Positions 1-11,639 are shown, counted from the stretch's first letter. The stretch: DNA of 64,000 bases from Paraescarpia echinospica (GCA_020002185.1 CM034533.1:68546119-68610118), one strand, 5' to 3'. The notes: generated by a model not told the origin, from the letters alone. Translations and numbers: made by a program.

Positions 1-49
1 GATGTAAGACGTCCCTAACTGACCGGTGGATGGTTTACATAGCTCAGAA

Positions 50-1697
50 CAGTCACAGTGAACACATGTAACATTGTCAACAATCACAGTGAACACGTGT
101 AACATTGTCAACAATCACATTGAACACGTGTAACATTGTCAACAATCACAGTGAATACATGTAACATTGTCAACAATCACAGTGAACACATGTAACATTG
201 TCAACAATCATGGTGAACACATGTAACCTTGTCAACAATCACAGTGAACACATGTAACATTGTCAACAATCATGGTGAACACATGTAACATTGTCAACAA
301 TCACAGTGAACACATGTAACATTGTCAACAATCACAGTGAACACATGTAACATTGTCAACAATCACAGTGAACACATGTAACATTGTCAACAATCACAGT
401 GAACACATGTAACATTGTCAACAATCACATTGAACACGTGTAACATTGTCAACAATCGCAGTGAATACATGTAACATTGTCAACAATCACATTGAATACA
501 TGTAACATTGTCAAAAATCACAGTGAACACATGTAACATTGTCAACAATCACAGTGAATACATGTAACATTGTCAACAATCACAGTGAATACATGTAACA
601 TTGTCAACAATAACAGTGAACACGTGTAACATTGTCAACGATCACAGTGAATACATGTAACATTGTCAACAATCACATTGAACATGTGTAACATTGTCAA
701 CAATCACAGTGAATACATGTAACATTGTCAACAATCACAGTGAACACATGTAAAATTGTCAACAATCATGGTGAACACATGTAACCTTGTCAACAATCAC
801 AGTGAACACATGTAACATTGTCAACAATCATGGTGAACACATGTAACATTGTCAACAATCACAGTGAACACATGTAACATTGTCAACAATCACAGTGAAC
901 ACATGTAACATTGTCAACAATCACAGTGAATACATATAACTTTGTCAACAATCACAGTGAACACATGTAACATTGTCAACAATCACATTGAACACGTGTA
1001 ACATTGTCAACAATCACAGTGAATACATGTAACATTGTCAACAATCACAGTGAACACATGTAACATTGTCAACAATCATGGTGAACACATGTAACATTGT
1101 CAACAATCACAGTGAACACATGTAACATTGTCAACAATCACGGTGAACACGTGTAACATTGTCAACAATCACAGTGAACACATGTAACATTGTCAACAAT
1201 CACGGTGAACACATGTAACATTGTCAACAATCACAGTGAACACATGTAACATTGTCAACAATCACATTGAACACATGTAACATTGTCAACAATCACATTG
1301 AACACGTGTAACATTGTCAACAATCACAGTGAATACATGTAACATTGTCAGCAATCACAGTGAACACATGTAACATTGTCAACAATCATGGTGAACACAT
1401 GTAACATTGTCAACAATCACAGTGAACACATGTAACATTGTCAACAATCACAGTGAACACATGTAACATTGTCAACAATCACATTGAACACATGTAACAT
1501 TGTCAACAATCACATTGAACACGTGTAACATTGTCAACAATCACAGTGAATACATGTAACATTGTCAACAATCACAGTGAATACATGTAACATTGTCAAC
1601 AATCACAGTGAACACATGTAACATTGTCAACAATCACAGTGAATACATGTAACCTTGTCAACAATCATGGTGAACACATGTAACCTTGTCAACAATC
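50..1697. repeat. 31-bp minisatellite, about 53 copies
   Basis: The array repeats a 31-bp unit containing the core ACATTGTCAACAATCACAGT. Units differ mainly at CACATGTAA versus CACGTGTAA and at CAGTG/CATTG/CATGG/CACGG. It lies upstream of the first visible ORC2 exon, so probably in an ORC2 intron. Confidence 0.97.
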
Positions 1698-1814
1698 ATC
1701 TAATATCCAGCAGAAACCGTTAACCAGTAAAAACATTGAACCACTGATAATTTAGAAAATAATAAAAGTATTACTATGTACATATATACAAACATGCGTA
1801 CGTGCTATGTATGT

Positions 1815-1817
<3 letters not shown>

Positions 1818-1844
<27 letters not shown>
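1818..1844. repeat. (CA)n microsatellite
   Basis: A short pure CA dinucleotide tract just downstream of the 31-bp array. Confidence 0.9.
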
Positions 1845-1846
<2 letters not shown>

Positions 1847-2029
1847 TCTTTTAGTGTGACTTGCATAAACGAATGTAGGTAGTTTTAAGAACATCTTAAC
1901 ACTTATTTGTTTAACAGTTGTTTATAATATTTTACTTGTTTTAATAACTATAATATTTAAGATAGTATTACATAATTTTTTTTTTTTTAGCCTTTCTTTT
2001 TATGTAAAATACTATTGTATATTTATGTA

Positions 2030-2105
2030 TGTAAAGTGCCCGAGAGCATTTTCGATTGATCGGGCACTATATAAGTACAAGTACTTTTATTAATATTATT
2101 ATTCC
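2030..2105 (+). mobile_element. 3' tail of a LINE/SINE-like element
   Basis: A hairpin TGCCCGAGAG...TCGGGCA is followed by ACTATATAAGTACAAGTA and then a TTATTA-type run. This arrangement is typical of 3' ends of invertebrate non-LTR elements. It sits only 50 bp upstream of an ORC2 exon. The body of the element is not recognisable. Confidence 0.55.
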
Positions 2106-2155
2106 ATATGCTGGCTTGAAATAAGCAAGGTGTGACTGTCTTCACCCTCCTCTAG

Positions 2156-2255
2156 GTCCTCACACACATCACAGAAGACATCCTCGAGCACATCGGCAGT
2201 TTCCGCAGTGTCATTGAGCAGTGCGAGTTCATTCGGCAGCACTATGAGTGCTCAG
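2156..2255 (+). CDS. ORC2: ORC2 exon (first in window)
   Basis: The acceptor is a pyrimidine-rich tract ending in ctag at 2155; the donor is G|gtaggtg. It encodes [18 protein letters not shown] and on to YECS, matching the ORC2 segment preceding the conserved IHN-D strand. It enters in phase 0 and leaves in phase 1. Confidence 0.88.
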
Positions 2256-5200
2256 GTAGGTGGCGCCACTGCTGAACTACAGAACCGGAAGTTGGCATTT
2301 GTTCTGTAGGAAAACACATAACTCCGGCCTTTTCCTGTTTTACGTAATCCAGGCCTTTTCCAGTGTTCCTGTTTTAACTATAGCACCAAAAATATAATAT
2401 TTTCTAACAGTTATATGCCTTGTGAAAGGTCATATTTTTTATAAACTGTCATCTTAAAAACTATTCATCCTATCTTAAGAAAGTGTTCAGTGTATTACAT
2501 CCTTATGATGTATCCCTTTACTCATAAATCCAAATTGTATACAAATCTATGAACTTGGTAACTGGAACTGTCCTAGCCGTAATGAGTTTGTGTACAATTT
2601 CAAGAACGTTTGTAAATATCAAGACGAACAGAAAACGCACTTTTTCTGAAACACACTAAAAATACAGCAACCAAATTCCGTTTATGCAGTAATAGCAAAT
2701 AGAATATTTATTTTCACCACAATTAAGTGATTTGATGACCAACCATGTCTTGTTATCAGGCTTGCATGGTTATGAAGACTGAAATTACGAAGAGGTAAAT
2801 TAAAGATTAAAAATACCACAACCAAATTCCGTTGATTCAGTAACGGCAAATAAAATCTTTACTTTCACCACAGTAAATTATAACCAGCCATGTCTTGGTA
2901 TCAAGCTGTTTACCAGTATATGTGTAGATTATGAAGACTTCTACCTGGTGATTCACAACCTGGACGGCCCAATGCTGCGGCCACACAAGGTACAGAGTGT
3001 ACTCGCCATGTTGGCAGCCACCCGGGGCATTCACGTTGTCGCATCCATTGACCACATCAATGCCCCTCTCAGTAAGTCAAATCACAATCTTCCCCTTTTT
3101 CTTACATCCTAATTGATGTATCAGGTACGTCACAGTTTGCCTTTGTCAAAATCAACGTTTTGCGTGTGACCTCCGTCTCAAGCGTTATATCTGCCACCAA
3201 TGGTTGATAACATGTATTTACGCCAACTACATTATCATTGCTGCATGACAGCTTATAAATCAAACATTCCTGCATACAGTTATCACTTCTATTTTTGTTA
3301 TAAAGAAACACTTATGACCAGAATGTTAACAAGATATACGTCAGAATGCATTAAAGCACCATGTGGTCGGCATTTTCGAGATTTTGCTCGGTAACAAATG
3401 ACATGGATAGATCAATTGTGGAGCGCAGTGGCACATTGGCTAGACGGTTTAGCATTAACACCTGCATGATGTATGTATTGTGGATTTGTTCTGGTGTACT
3501 TTACAAAATTAAAAGAAACATAATGCCTTGCGTCATGTGAGAATATCTAACATAAGTCTTACATTTCTTTCCTTCTACGTGTCAACTTTGCTGCCTTGAT
3601 TTCATCAGCTATTTTCTTCAGTTTTTTCTAACCCATTTTTAATACAGCACTGCAGAAGAAAAAGCAAATTGTTTTGAGATAACCTCACCATTGCTGACAT
3701 AGAGCTAGATTGTATGTATTCTTAAATCACTGACAAGTATGAATCGATTTTTAATCTACACATTCTTAAAGTTCCAGATATAATGGAGTTAAGAACTGTT
3801 ATAATTATGTTTAAGCCATATCATAACTTATTGCCAAAACAATATATGTACAATGGTTTTTCAGCAAGTATGAGTCTGTATAGTAATACTATTATGCAGC
3901 CAGGCAGGGTCATAATTTTACACACAAATATGCTCATACGAATGTGAAAAGATAATGTTTGCGGATAACACCAACCTGTTCATTAGTGGTAAGGATATAA
4001 AATATATTGTATGTATGGCTTGGGATGAGATAGAGTCGCTTAGTACTTGGTTCAGGCACAATCAGCTGACTCTGAATCTGAGTAAAACTTGCTACACAAT
4101 ATGCAGTAGACATGTGGATCGCTAAGTTATGCCATTGCTGCTGCAGTGCCAACAGGTTGAACTGGTTCATTCAGCCAAATATCTGGGCATCTATTTGGAC
4201 TGTAAACTATCATGGTCCAAACATATTAATGAACTTTGTATAAAGATGTCTAAGCTATCAGGTGTATTCCATCATATAGCCTCATTCATAAATGATGATA
4301 TGATAAGGCAGTTAGATTATGCCTATGTATTTCCCATATTAATTATGTGATCGAAATGTAAGACCAACATAGCTAAACTACAGGTTGTCCAAAACATTTT
4401 ACTGAAAACGTTAGCTAAGTGTAACCGTCTTGATAGTGCTAGTTCCTTACACCGGGAACTTAATATTCTAAAAATTCAGGAACAATATGCACACCTGTAC
4501 ACTTAGTGTTCTAATGTTTGTGTACAAACGGTGTAGGAAACAACTTCCTGTTCTATTTCACCAATTTTACAAGCTTAATAGACGATAAGTTCAAGACAGG
4601 AGGCAAACTTATATATACCAAGATCTAAATATAGAATTGGAGAGAATTCTTTGATAATAATAGGTGCATGACTTCAGAACACACTATCTGTAGATATTAA
4701 AAATACAATATCGTTGAATATGTTAAAGCATAAAACCAGGACATTTATCATTGGCATTAATTAAACTAATTGAACTATATCTGTAATGAATATGTTTTTA
4801 ATCATCAGTTTCCCTAACATTATCTCTAGCTTTATTTAAATGAAGTCAACAGGCAGCTATTACGTTGACTCAACTGTCCAACATTTATATATGTAATGAT
4901 ATTTATATACAGGAGTGTACTTTATTTAGTTTGTACTATGTACAGTAACTTAATGTACTATATTTAATAGGTTACCAGCTCGATAGGTTTTTAACTTCTC
5001 TGTGTTGCTTTTGTTTTGAAATATTCTGTATATCACGTGGATGAGGAAATAAAATGTACTTTCTTACTTACTTACTGTCAAAGTAGTTAAGGTCTGGAAT
5101 TCTCTTGATAGCTCACTTATTTGTTGCCCGTATGCTCATCTTTTCAAAAACAAATATGAAGCAAATATATTGAATATTTTTGCATTTAATGCATAAATAT

Positions 5201-8200
5201 TTTGTGGTAAAAGCTCCAAATGGACTTGATTGTTATGTCTGATGAACTCCAGGTTTTATCACATGCAAACAAACTGAGTACTGTTTTATACAATACTACA
5301 TAGATTTATGTAAAAGGGCAAGTAATTATAAGGTTTATTCTTCTTGCCTTTTTTTAACAAATATACATTTTTATAATGAAATAATCGCTATTATTGTCTG
5401 TTATTTTTGTTGAAATAAAATTCAAGTGTGTTGTCTGCCTACCCAGTGTGGGATCAAATGACAGCGAGTCGGTTCAACTGGGCATGGTATGACGCGACCA
5501 CGTACGCCCCTTACAGCGAGGAGACGTCATATGAGAACTCGCTGCTGGTGCAACAGACAGGGAGCCTTGCTCTCAGTTCTCTTACCCACGTCATGCGCAG
5601 TCTCACCGCCAACGCACGCGGCATCTTCCTCCTACTGGCCCGCCACCAGCTCAAACACTCCGACAACTCCCTCTACCAAGGTCAGGAGCATCTCTAAACT
5701 GTATTTGATGTTCTAACACAAATATTGCTACACCACCATCTTAATTGCGCTTTGTTTTTTATCTGTCTCATGTATGGTTATGATTTTATTTATTTATTTA
5801 TTCTATTGTGTAGTTTTTAATTATTTTTATTATTATATTTTTTATTTTAATGTTTTTAAATTTTAATCCATTGTACATATGTCAATACGTGTTGTATGAT
5901 TGATGTAAATAATGCTTGAATGGCTTTTACCTTGTAGTTGTAGAATCATTCGTCAGCGTAGCATACCAACTTCTTCAGTACATTTCACATATGACGTCAT
6001 CGTACATGTGAGGTTGATTTCAACCAAAAATCACATCACAGACTGGGAGGAAGCAAAAATAGTGGACAAGGAAGCCAACGGAAGAACACAGCAAGTAAAA
6101 GAAGCCAAATGGATCAGACAGGCCAAAGCACCAGCTGTACCAGAGTTGTTGTTGCAGACTTGCCGTTGCCGGAGCTGTACCTGTGTTTGTTGTTTCAGGC
6201 TTGCCGTTGCCAGAGCTGTACCACAAGTGTCGCGAGGCATTCCTCGTCAACAGTGACCTCACCTTGAGGACACAGTTGACAGAGTTCAAAGACCACAAAC
6301 TCATCAAGACCAAGAAGGTGCTGCAGACCATCAGTTACTTTACTCTCGTCTCTGGCATCTGATGCTTGTCATCAACTGTTTGTCCTCTTATGGCCCTCCT
6401 CACACAGTCCATCCTCTTATGGCCCACCTCACACAGTCCATCCTCTTATGGCCCACTTCACACAGTCCATCCTCTTATGGCCCTCCTGACACAGTCCATC
6501 CTCTTATGGCCCTCCTCACACAGTCCATCCTCTTATGGCCCACCTCACACAGTCCATCCTCTTATGGCCCACTTCACACAGTCCATCCTCTTATGGCCCT
6601 CCTGACACAGTCCATCCTCTTATGGCCCTCCTCACACAGTCCATCCTCTTATGGCCCACCTCACACAGTCCATCCTCTTATGGCCCACTTCACACAGTCC
6701 ATCCTCTTACCCTGTCCATCCTCTTATGGCCCTCCTCACACAGTCCATCCTCTTATGGCCCTCCTCACACAGTCCGTCCTCTTATGGCCCTCCTCACACA
6801 GTCCATCCTCTTATGGCCCTCCTCACACAGTCCATCCTCTTATGGCCCTCCTCACACAGTCCATCCTCTTATGGCCCTCCTCACACACTCCATCCTCTTA
6901 TGGCGCTTCTCACACTGTCCATCCTCTTATGGCCCTCCTCACACAGTCCATCCTCTTGTGGCCCTCCTCACACAGTCCATCCTCTTATGGCCCACCTCAC
7001 ACAGTCCATCCTCTTATGCCCCTCCTCACACAGTCCATCCTCTTATGGCCCACCTCACACAGTCCATCCTCTTATGCCCCTGCTCACACAGTCCATTCTC
7101 TTATGGCCCTCCTCACACAGTCCGTCCTCTTATGGCCCTGCTCACACAGTCCGTCCTCTTATGGCCCTCCTCAAACAGTCTGTCCTCTTATGGCCCTCCT
7201 CACACAGTCCATCCTCTTATGGCCCACCTCACACAGTCCATCCTCTTATGGCCCACTTCACACAGTCCATCCTCTTATGGCCTTCCTGACACAGTCCATC
7301 CTCTTATGGCCCTCCTCACACAGTCCATCCTCTTATGGCCCACCTCACACATTCCATCCTCTTATGGCCCTCCTCACACAGTCCATCCTCTTATGGCCCT
7401 CCTCACACAATCCATCCTCTTATGGCCCTCCTCACACAGTCCGTCCTCTTATGGCCCTCCTCACACAGTCCATCCTCTTATGGCCCTCCTCACGCAGTCC
7501 ATCGTCTTATGGCCCTCCTCACACACTCCATCCTCTTATGGCCTTCCTGACACAGTCCGTCCTCTTATGGCGCTTCTCACACTGTCCATCCTCTTATGGC
7601 CCTCCTCACACAGTCCATCCTCTTATGACCCTCCTCACACAGTCCATCCTCTTATGGCCCTCCTCACACAGTCCATCCTCTTATGGCATTCCTCACACAG
7701 TCCATCCTCTTATGGCCCTCCTCACGCAGTCCATCCTCTTATGGCCCTCCTCACACAGTCCTCCCTCTCAGCAGTAGCCTTCTTTTGCGACCTTCTTGTT
7801 CCACTTCATAAATTAAATCTAAAAATTACACTGGAACCTCACTACATGTATTAAGGTCACCTTTGGGATTGGACAAAGGTGACCTTATTAGCAGGATTAT
7901 ATCCTATGCTTTACTGTATGTGGAAACAGTTTGGGACTGTCCCAGGGTGACCTTAATGGTGAGGTGGCTGTATTAGCAAAGTAACCATAAAGTGAGGTTC
8001 CAGTGTACATAAGAAATACAGCTAACTGTAATCACGCTAGAATATGTAGGTATCTTATTTATGTTTGCTATGATCCTCAATCCTCCACCAAACTGTCATG
8101 GGTTCTTGTACGATCCTCCACCAAACTGTCATGGGTTCTTGTATGATCCACCACCAAACTGTCATGGGTTCTTGTACGATCCTCCACCAAACTGTCATGT

Positions 8201-9832
8201 GTTCTTGTATGATCCTCCACCAAACTGTCATGGGTTCTTGTACGATCCTCCACCAAACTGTCATGTGTTCTTGTATGATCCACCACCAAACTGTCATGGG
8301 TTCTTGTATGATCCTCCACCAAACTCATGTGTTCTTGTATGATCCTCCACCAAACTGTCATGTGTTCTTGTATGATCCTCCAACAAACTGTCATGGGTTC
8401 TTGTGTGATCCTCCACCAAACTGTCATGTGTTCTTGTATGATCCACCACCAAACTGTCATGGGTTCTTGTATGATCTTCCACCAAACTGTCATGTGTTCT
8501 TGTATGATCCTCCAACAAACTGTCATGGGTTCTTGTATGATCCTCCACCAAACTGTCATGGGTTCTTGTATGATCCTCCACCAAACTGTCATGTGTTCTT
8601 GTATGATCCTCCACCAAACTGTCATGGGTTCTTGTATGATCCTCCACCAAACTGTCATGTGTTCTTGTATGATCCTCCACCAAACTGTCATGGGTTCTTG
8701 TATGATCCTCCACCAAACTGTCATGGGTTCTTGTATGATCCTCCACCAAACTGTCATGTGTTCTTGTATGATCCTCCACCAAACTGTCATGTGTTCTTGT
8801 ATGATCCTCCACCAAACTGTCATGGGTTCTTGTATGATCCTCCACCAAACTGTCATGTGTTCTTGTATGATCCTCCACCAAACTGTCATGGGTTCTTGTA
8901 TGATCCTCCACCAAACTGTCATGGGTTCTTGTATGATCCTCCACCAAACTGTCATGGGTTCTTGTATGATCCTCCACCAAACTGTCATGTGTTCTTGTAT
9001 GATCCTCCACCAAACTGTCATGGGTTCTTGTATGATCCTCCACCAAACTGTCATGGGTTCTTGTATGATCCTCCACCAAACTGTCATGTGTTCTTGTATG
9101 ATCCTCCACCAAACTGTCATGGGTTCTTGTATGATCCTCCACCAAACTGTCATGGGTTCTTGTATGATCCTCCACCAAACTGTCATGTGTTCTTATATGA
9201 TCCTCCACCAAACTGTCATGGGTTCTTGTATGATCCTCCACCAAACTGTCATGGGTTCTTGTATGATCCTCCACCAAACTGTCATGGATTCATGTATGAT
9301 CCCATGATGAATCCTTAACCTTTTATTGTTTTAATTCCCCAGTGGTTAAGTGTACATATTGGTTAACTACTCGTACTGGATATTTGCTGATTGCTTGCAA
9401 TGTTATGTATGTTTCTATGGTTGTTGACAAAGTTTTGTAAAGTCTCAAACAACAGTTGGGGAGAATTGGAAACATTGCAGAAAACGTGTTGTGAAGAACA
9501 GCCTGAAGTTATGTAATATTTGTCAAACGGTACAAACACATCGTGAAACCCTTGCATCTGTAGCTCCCTCTGGCAGATGATATCGTTTGGAGACAAGTAA
9601 AGTAACAATAAAAATTATGTGTGTTTACACACGCGAGTGATGTGTGCGTGCATGTGCTGTCGAGTAGGCGTCATGCACAGGTTTGTATGTTTTTCCAGCT
9701 GCAGATGCACACAATACATAGCTTTACAAAAATATTTTTCAGGGACCCGATGGGGTGGAGTACCTGACCATACCACTAGATGGCGCCACCCTCACTGAAT
9801 TCCTGGAGCAGCAGGAAGACGAAACGAACTAA
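2156..9832 (+). CDS. ORC2: Origin recognition complex subunit 2, C-terminal part (5 exons, 5' end outside window)
   Basis: The gene is read as join(2156-2255, 2928-3071, 5447-5680, 6199-6317, 9743-9832), 687 nt and 228 residues ending in TAA. All junctions have GT/AG ends and phases match throughout. ORC2 is a core subunit of the nuclear complex that binds replication origins and helps load the MCM helicase. Recognisable conserved stretches are [12 protein letters not shown] and [11 protein letters not shown] in exon 2, [20 protein letters not shown] and [17 protein letters not shown] in exon 3, and the winged-helix-like C-terminus ([25 protein letters not shown]). Family proteins are roughly 550-600 residues, so about the last 40% is here. 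The introns are inflated by minisatellites and transposon fragments. Identity is very likely; the first exon boundary is the least certain because its upstream partner is not visible. Confidence 0.95.
2928..3071 (+). CDS. ORC2: ORC2 exon ([12 protein letters not shown])
   Basis: The acceptor is tgtgtag|AT and the donor A|gtaagtc. The split Asp and split Met codons join correctly to the neighbouring exons. It carries the conserved strand [12 protein letters not shown] and the [11 protein letters not shown] segment of the AAA+-like core. Confidence 0.93.
3105..3400 (+). mobile_element. Degraded non-LTR fragment, relative of 52830-53200
   Basis: It shares GACCTCCGTC, a GTTGATAAC motif, TTACATTATCATTGCTGCATGACA-like sequence and ATAAAGAAACACTT with 52830-53200, which preserves the readable end of a reverse-transcriptase ORF. 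It lies in an ORC2 intron and has no intact coding sequence. Confidence 0.55.
3935..5080 (+). mobile_element. Non-LTR retrotransposon fragment (RT C-terminal half and 3' tail)
   Basis: Broken frames give [15 protein letters not shown], resembling the RT catalytic F/Y-A-D-D block with one D replaced by N. Further on are [14 protein letters not shown] and [15 protein letters not shown], typical of CR1/L2-like elements. The frame is interrupted by stops near 4125 and 4350. The 3' end reads TCACGTGGATGAGGAAATAA followed by (ACTT)n, and a second copy of this tail lies at 29116-29240. It sits inside an ORC2 intron and is not coding. Confidence 0.75.
5447..5680 (+). CDS. ORC2: ORC2 exon ([20 protein letters not shown])
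   Basis: The acceptor is acccag|TG and the donor CAAG|gtcagg. It starts [12 protein letters not shown] and contains the most conserved ORC2 block, [17 protein letters not shown]. Phase is 1 on both sides and length is 234 nt. Confidence 0.95.
5940..6125 (+). mobile_element. Penelope-like element C-terminal fragment
   Basis: Translation gives [19 protein letters not shown] and VKEAKWIRQ, resembling the segment near the C-terminal endonuclease region of Penelope-like elements (N-H-x-DW-x-x-AK-x-x-x-xE, IKEA-x-x-IR). A related fragment is at 11400-11635. It ends immediately upstream of the duplicated ORC2 splice acceptor. Confidence 0.6.
6199..6317 (+). CDS. ORC2: ORC2 exon ([20 protein letters not shown])
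   Basis: The acceptor is ttgtttcag|GC and the donor AAG|gtgctg. A near copy of the acceptor and exon start lies 41 bp upstream (6158). Only the downstream site keeps the reading frame into [14 protein letters not shown]. The intron side reads to a stop at 6361, so retention would truncate the protein. Confidence 0.93.
6380..7770. repeat. 29-bp minisatellite, about 48 copies
   Basis: The unit includes CACAGTCCATCCTCTTATGG. Because 29 is not divisible by 3 and the unit has no stop in the cycling frames, all three + frames stay open for hundreds of codons, giving 200-470-residue artefactual ORFs. It lies wholly in the last ORC2 intron. One truncated junction occurs near 6709-6717. Confidence 0.97.
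7829..8005. mobile_element. Tc1/mariner-type MITE with TA target duplication
   Basis: The terminal inverted repeats CACTGGAACCTCACT and AGTGAGGTTCCAGTG are flanked by TA on both sides (7827-7828, 8006-8007). Length is 177 bp. An inner palindrome AAGGTCACCTTTG / CAAAGGTGACCTT lies near the left end. It separates the 29-bp and 33-bp arrays and has no coding capacity. Confidence 0.8.
8080..9295. repeat. 33-bp minisatellite, about 36 copies, two-state variants
   Basis: The unit includes CTCCACCAAACTGTCATG followed by either GGTTCTTG or TGTTCTTG. The 33-bp length preserves frame, so four long spurious ORFs (about 300-400 residues) appear on both strands. It is in the last ORC2 intron. Copies near 8330 and 8390 are slightly diverged. 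Confidence 0.97.
9743..9832 (+). CDS. ORC2: ORC2 last coding exon
   Basis: The acceptor is atttttcag|GGA. It encodes [20 protein letters not shown] and ends DETN then TAA. This is the typical acidic ORC2 C-terminus. Confidence 0.94.
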   Translation, partial: GPDGVEYLTIPLDGATLTEFLEQQEDETN

Positions 9833-10089
9833 ACATTTACAGCAGAAACAGCTCTTCATGTCAGAACATTCACAATCGATCACTTGGCAGTGTGATTTGG
9901 CCTGTGGTGGGACGCACCAGATGTAATAACAGTTATATTTATTGAATCGTCTATTTCATGTACATTGTTGCGCTTTCTGTGATTTGAGGCCCGCTGACGA
10001 AGGACTAATTAAATGAGTGACTTCTCGAATGCGTCATGAATTATAGAGCGGTGTCTTTATATTGTGCGTTATCACTGCGTGAACTTAGG

Positions 10090-10095
10090 AATAAA
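10090..10095 (+). promoter_or_regulatory. Possible ORC2 polyadenylation signal AATAAA
   Basis: AATAAA lies about 260 bp after the ORC2 stop codon and is followed by a short (CA)n run. It is the first canonical hexamer after the stop that I noticed. No cDNA evidence is available. Confidence 0.5.
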
Positions 10096-10184
10096 ATACA
10101 CACACACACAAATAAACCAAACTGGTTTGTTGTTTCTATAACACATCAGAATTTGCCCCACAAATTCCATTATGTTTTGGATTA

Positions 10185-10530
10185 GTGGTGCTGCTTGCTT
10201 GACGTATACATGCTGTGTGGTCTGACATTTGTGCTGCTTGCTTGACGAATACATGCTGTGTGGTCTCACATTTGTGCTGCTTGCTTGACGAATACATGCT
10301 GTGTGGTCTCACATTTGTGGTGCTTGCTTGACGTATACATGCTGTGTGGTCTCACATTTGTGCTGCTTGCTTGACGTATACATGCTGTGTGGTCTCACAT
10401 TTGTGCTGCTTGCTTGACGTATACATGCTGTGTGGTCTCACATTTGTGCTGCTTGCTTGACGTATACGTGCTGTGTGGTCTCACATTTGTGCTGCTTGCT
10501 TGACGAATACATGCTGTATGGTCTCACATT
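10185..10530. repeat. 43-bp minisatellite, about 8 copies
   Basis: The unit contains GCTGCTTGCTTGACGTATAC and TGTGGTCTCACATTTG, with CGTATAC/CGAATAC variants. It begins about 90 bp beyond the likely ORC2 polyadenylation signal. Confidence 0.95.
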
Positions 10531-11235
10531 TGTCATTTTAGTCCGTATACGTTCTTTGATTTAATTTCAACACACATTCATATACACTAACTTTACCACC
10601 AAACCAAGGACATCAATTATTGCGACTACAGTGGCGTCATAGGAGATGATAACCCCTCAATTTTCTTAGTTAGGAGAAATGCCCTCCAAACAAGCAGAGC
10701 GTGTAAAACTTGTGAGTAGATAATTCTAACTATTAGGTTAAAATATATATAATATTATTGCCAATTGGCAGATCACAAGCCAAATGTTCAAAGAAAGGAT
10801 GAACACAAAGAGACGAGTGAAACTCGACACCTTTGAGGAGATGCACTTCAATACGCTGTGCTGCATGTTAACGTATTAAAATCTATATACCGGTATATGA
10901 TATATACCGTATATAATACGTCAATGTCATAGCTAATGTGTATTAATATATACCGGTATATAATACGTCATAGCTAATGTGTATTAATATGATGTAATAT
11001 ATACCGGTAGATAATACGTAAACAACGTAGAAATGTGTATAAATATATACCAGTATATAATACGTAAACGTCATAGCTAATGTGTTTCAAAACTATCCGC
11101 AAGATGGCGCCACGCCAGAAGACGAAATGTATAAATTTTTAATATAATACCTAAGTTAGACCTAGAACAAGCAGTAAACCGCCAGGTTTCACCTGAAATC
11201 GTTAATAACAGCAATAGTATTTGTAGTTAATCCAC
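10530..11235. other. Intergenic stretch with a short AT-rich tandem repeat
   Basis: Between 10880 and 11090 a roughly 55-60 bp motif containing TATATACCGGTATATAATACG and GTCATAGCTAATGTGT recurs about four times imperfectly. Nothing else in this stretch is recognisable. Confidence 0.6.
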
Positions 11236-11399
11236 TATATATATTTCTCCAAAAGGTGTACCTTGATATATTTCTCCAAAAGGTGTACCATTGGCCTTGA
11301 TACGGGAAATGCGAACGTACGTTCATTGAGGCTCTTTAGATTTAGACAAACAGGACGTAGACAACATGAAAAATGAGAAATACAGAAGGAACGGGAAAA

Positions 11400-11635
11400 A
11401 AGATTGATGTCTACCATCAATAAATCCGCCTTTACAGACCATGCGACAACTGAAAACCACATCTTAGATTGGGAGGGAGCAAAAATTGTAGAAAGGGAAT
11501 CCAGCCGAAGAATCCGGCACATCAAGGAAGCCAATATCTATCAGAATGACCAGAACACCCTCAACAGAGACGAGGACAATTACGAACTGCCTCACGTGTA
11601 CGATGGCGTCATTCAGCGTCATCGGTACTGATGAA
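11400..11635 (+). mobile_element. Penelope-like element C-terminal fragment
   Basis: One open frame reads TENHILDWEGAKIVERES, HIKEANIYQ and LNRDEDNYELPHVYD before a stop. The NRDE-x-x-x-x-LPH-x-YD ending is typical of Penelope-like endonuclease-side C-termini. Only the last 70 or so codons remain; reverse transcriptase is absent. The following GTTCGACGAAAGCCTTTACC may be its 3' flank. Confidence 0.65.
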
Positions 11636-11639
11636 GTCA

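Noticed and set aside
6362..9318. Very long ORFs encoding [10 protein letters not shown] and [14 protein letters not shown] repeats on both strands
   Set aside because: They are exact translations of 29-bp and 33-bp minisatellites inside an ORC2 intron, open in several frames at once, with no start context or splice support.
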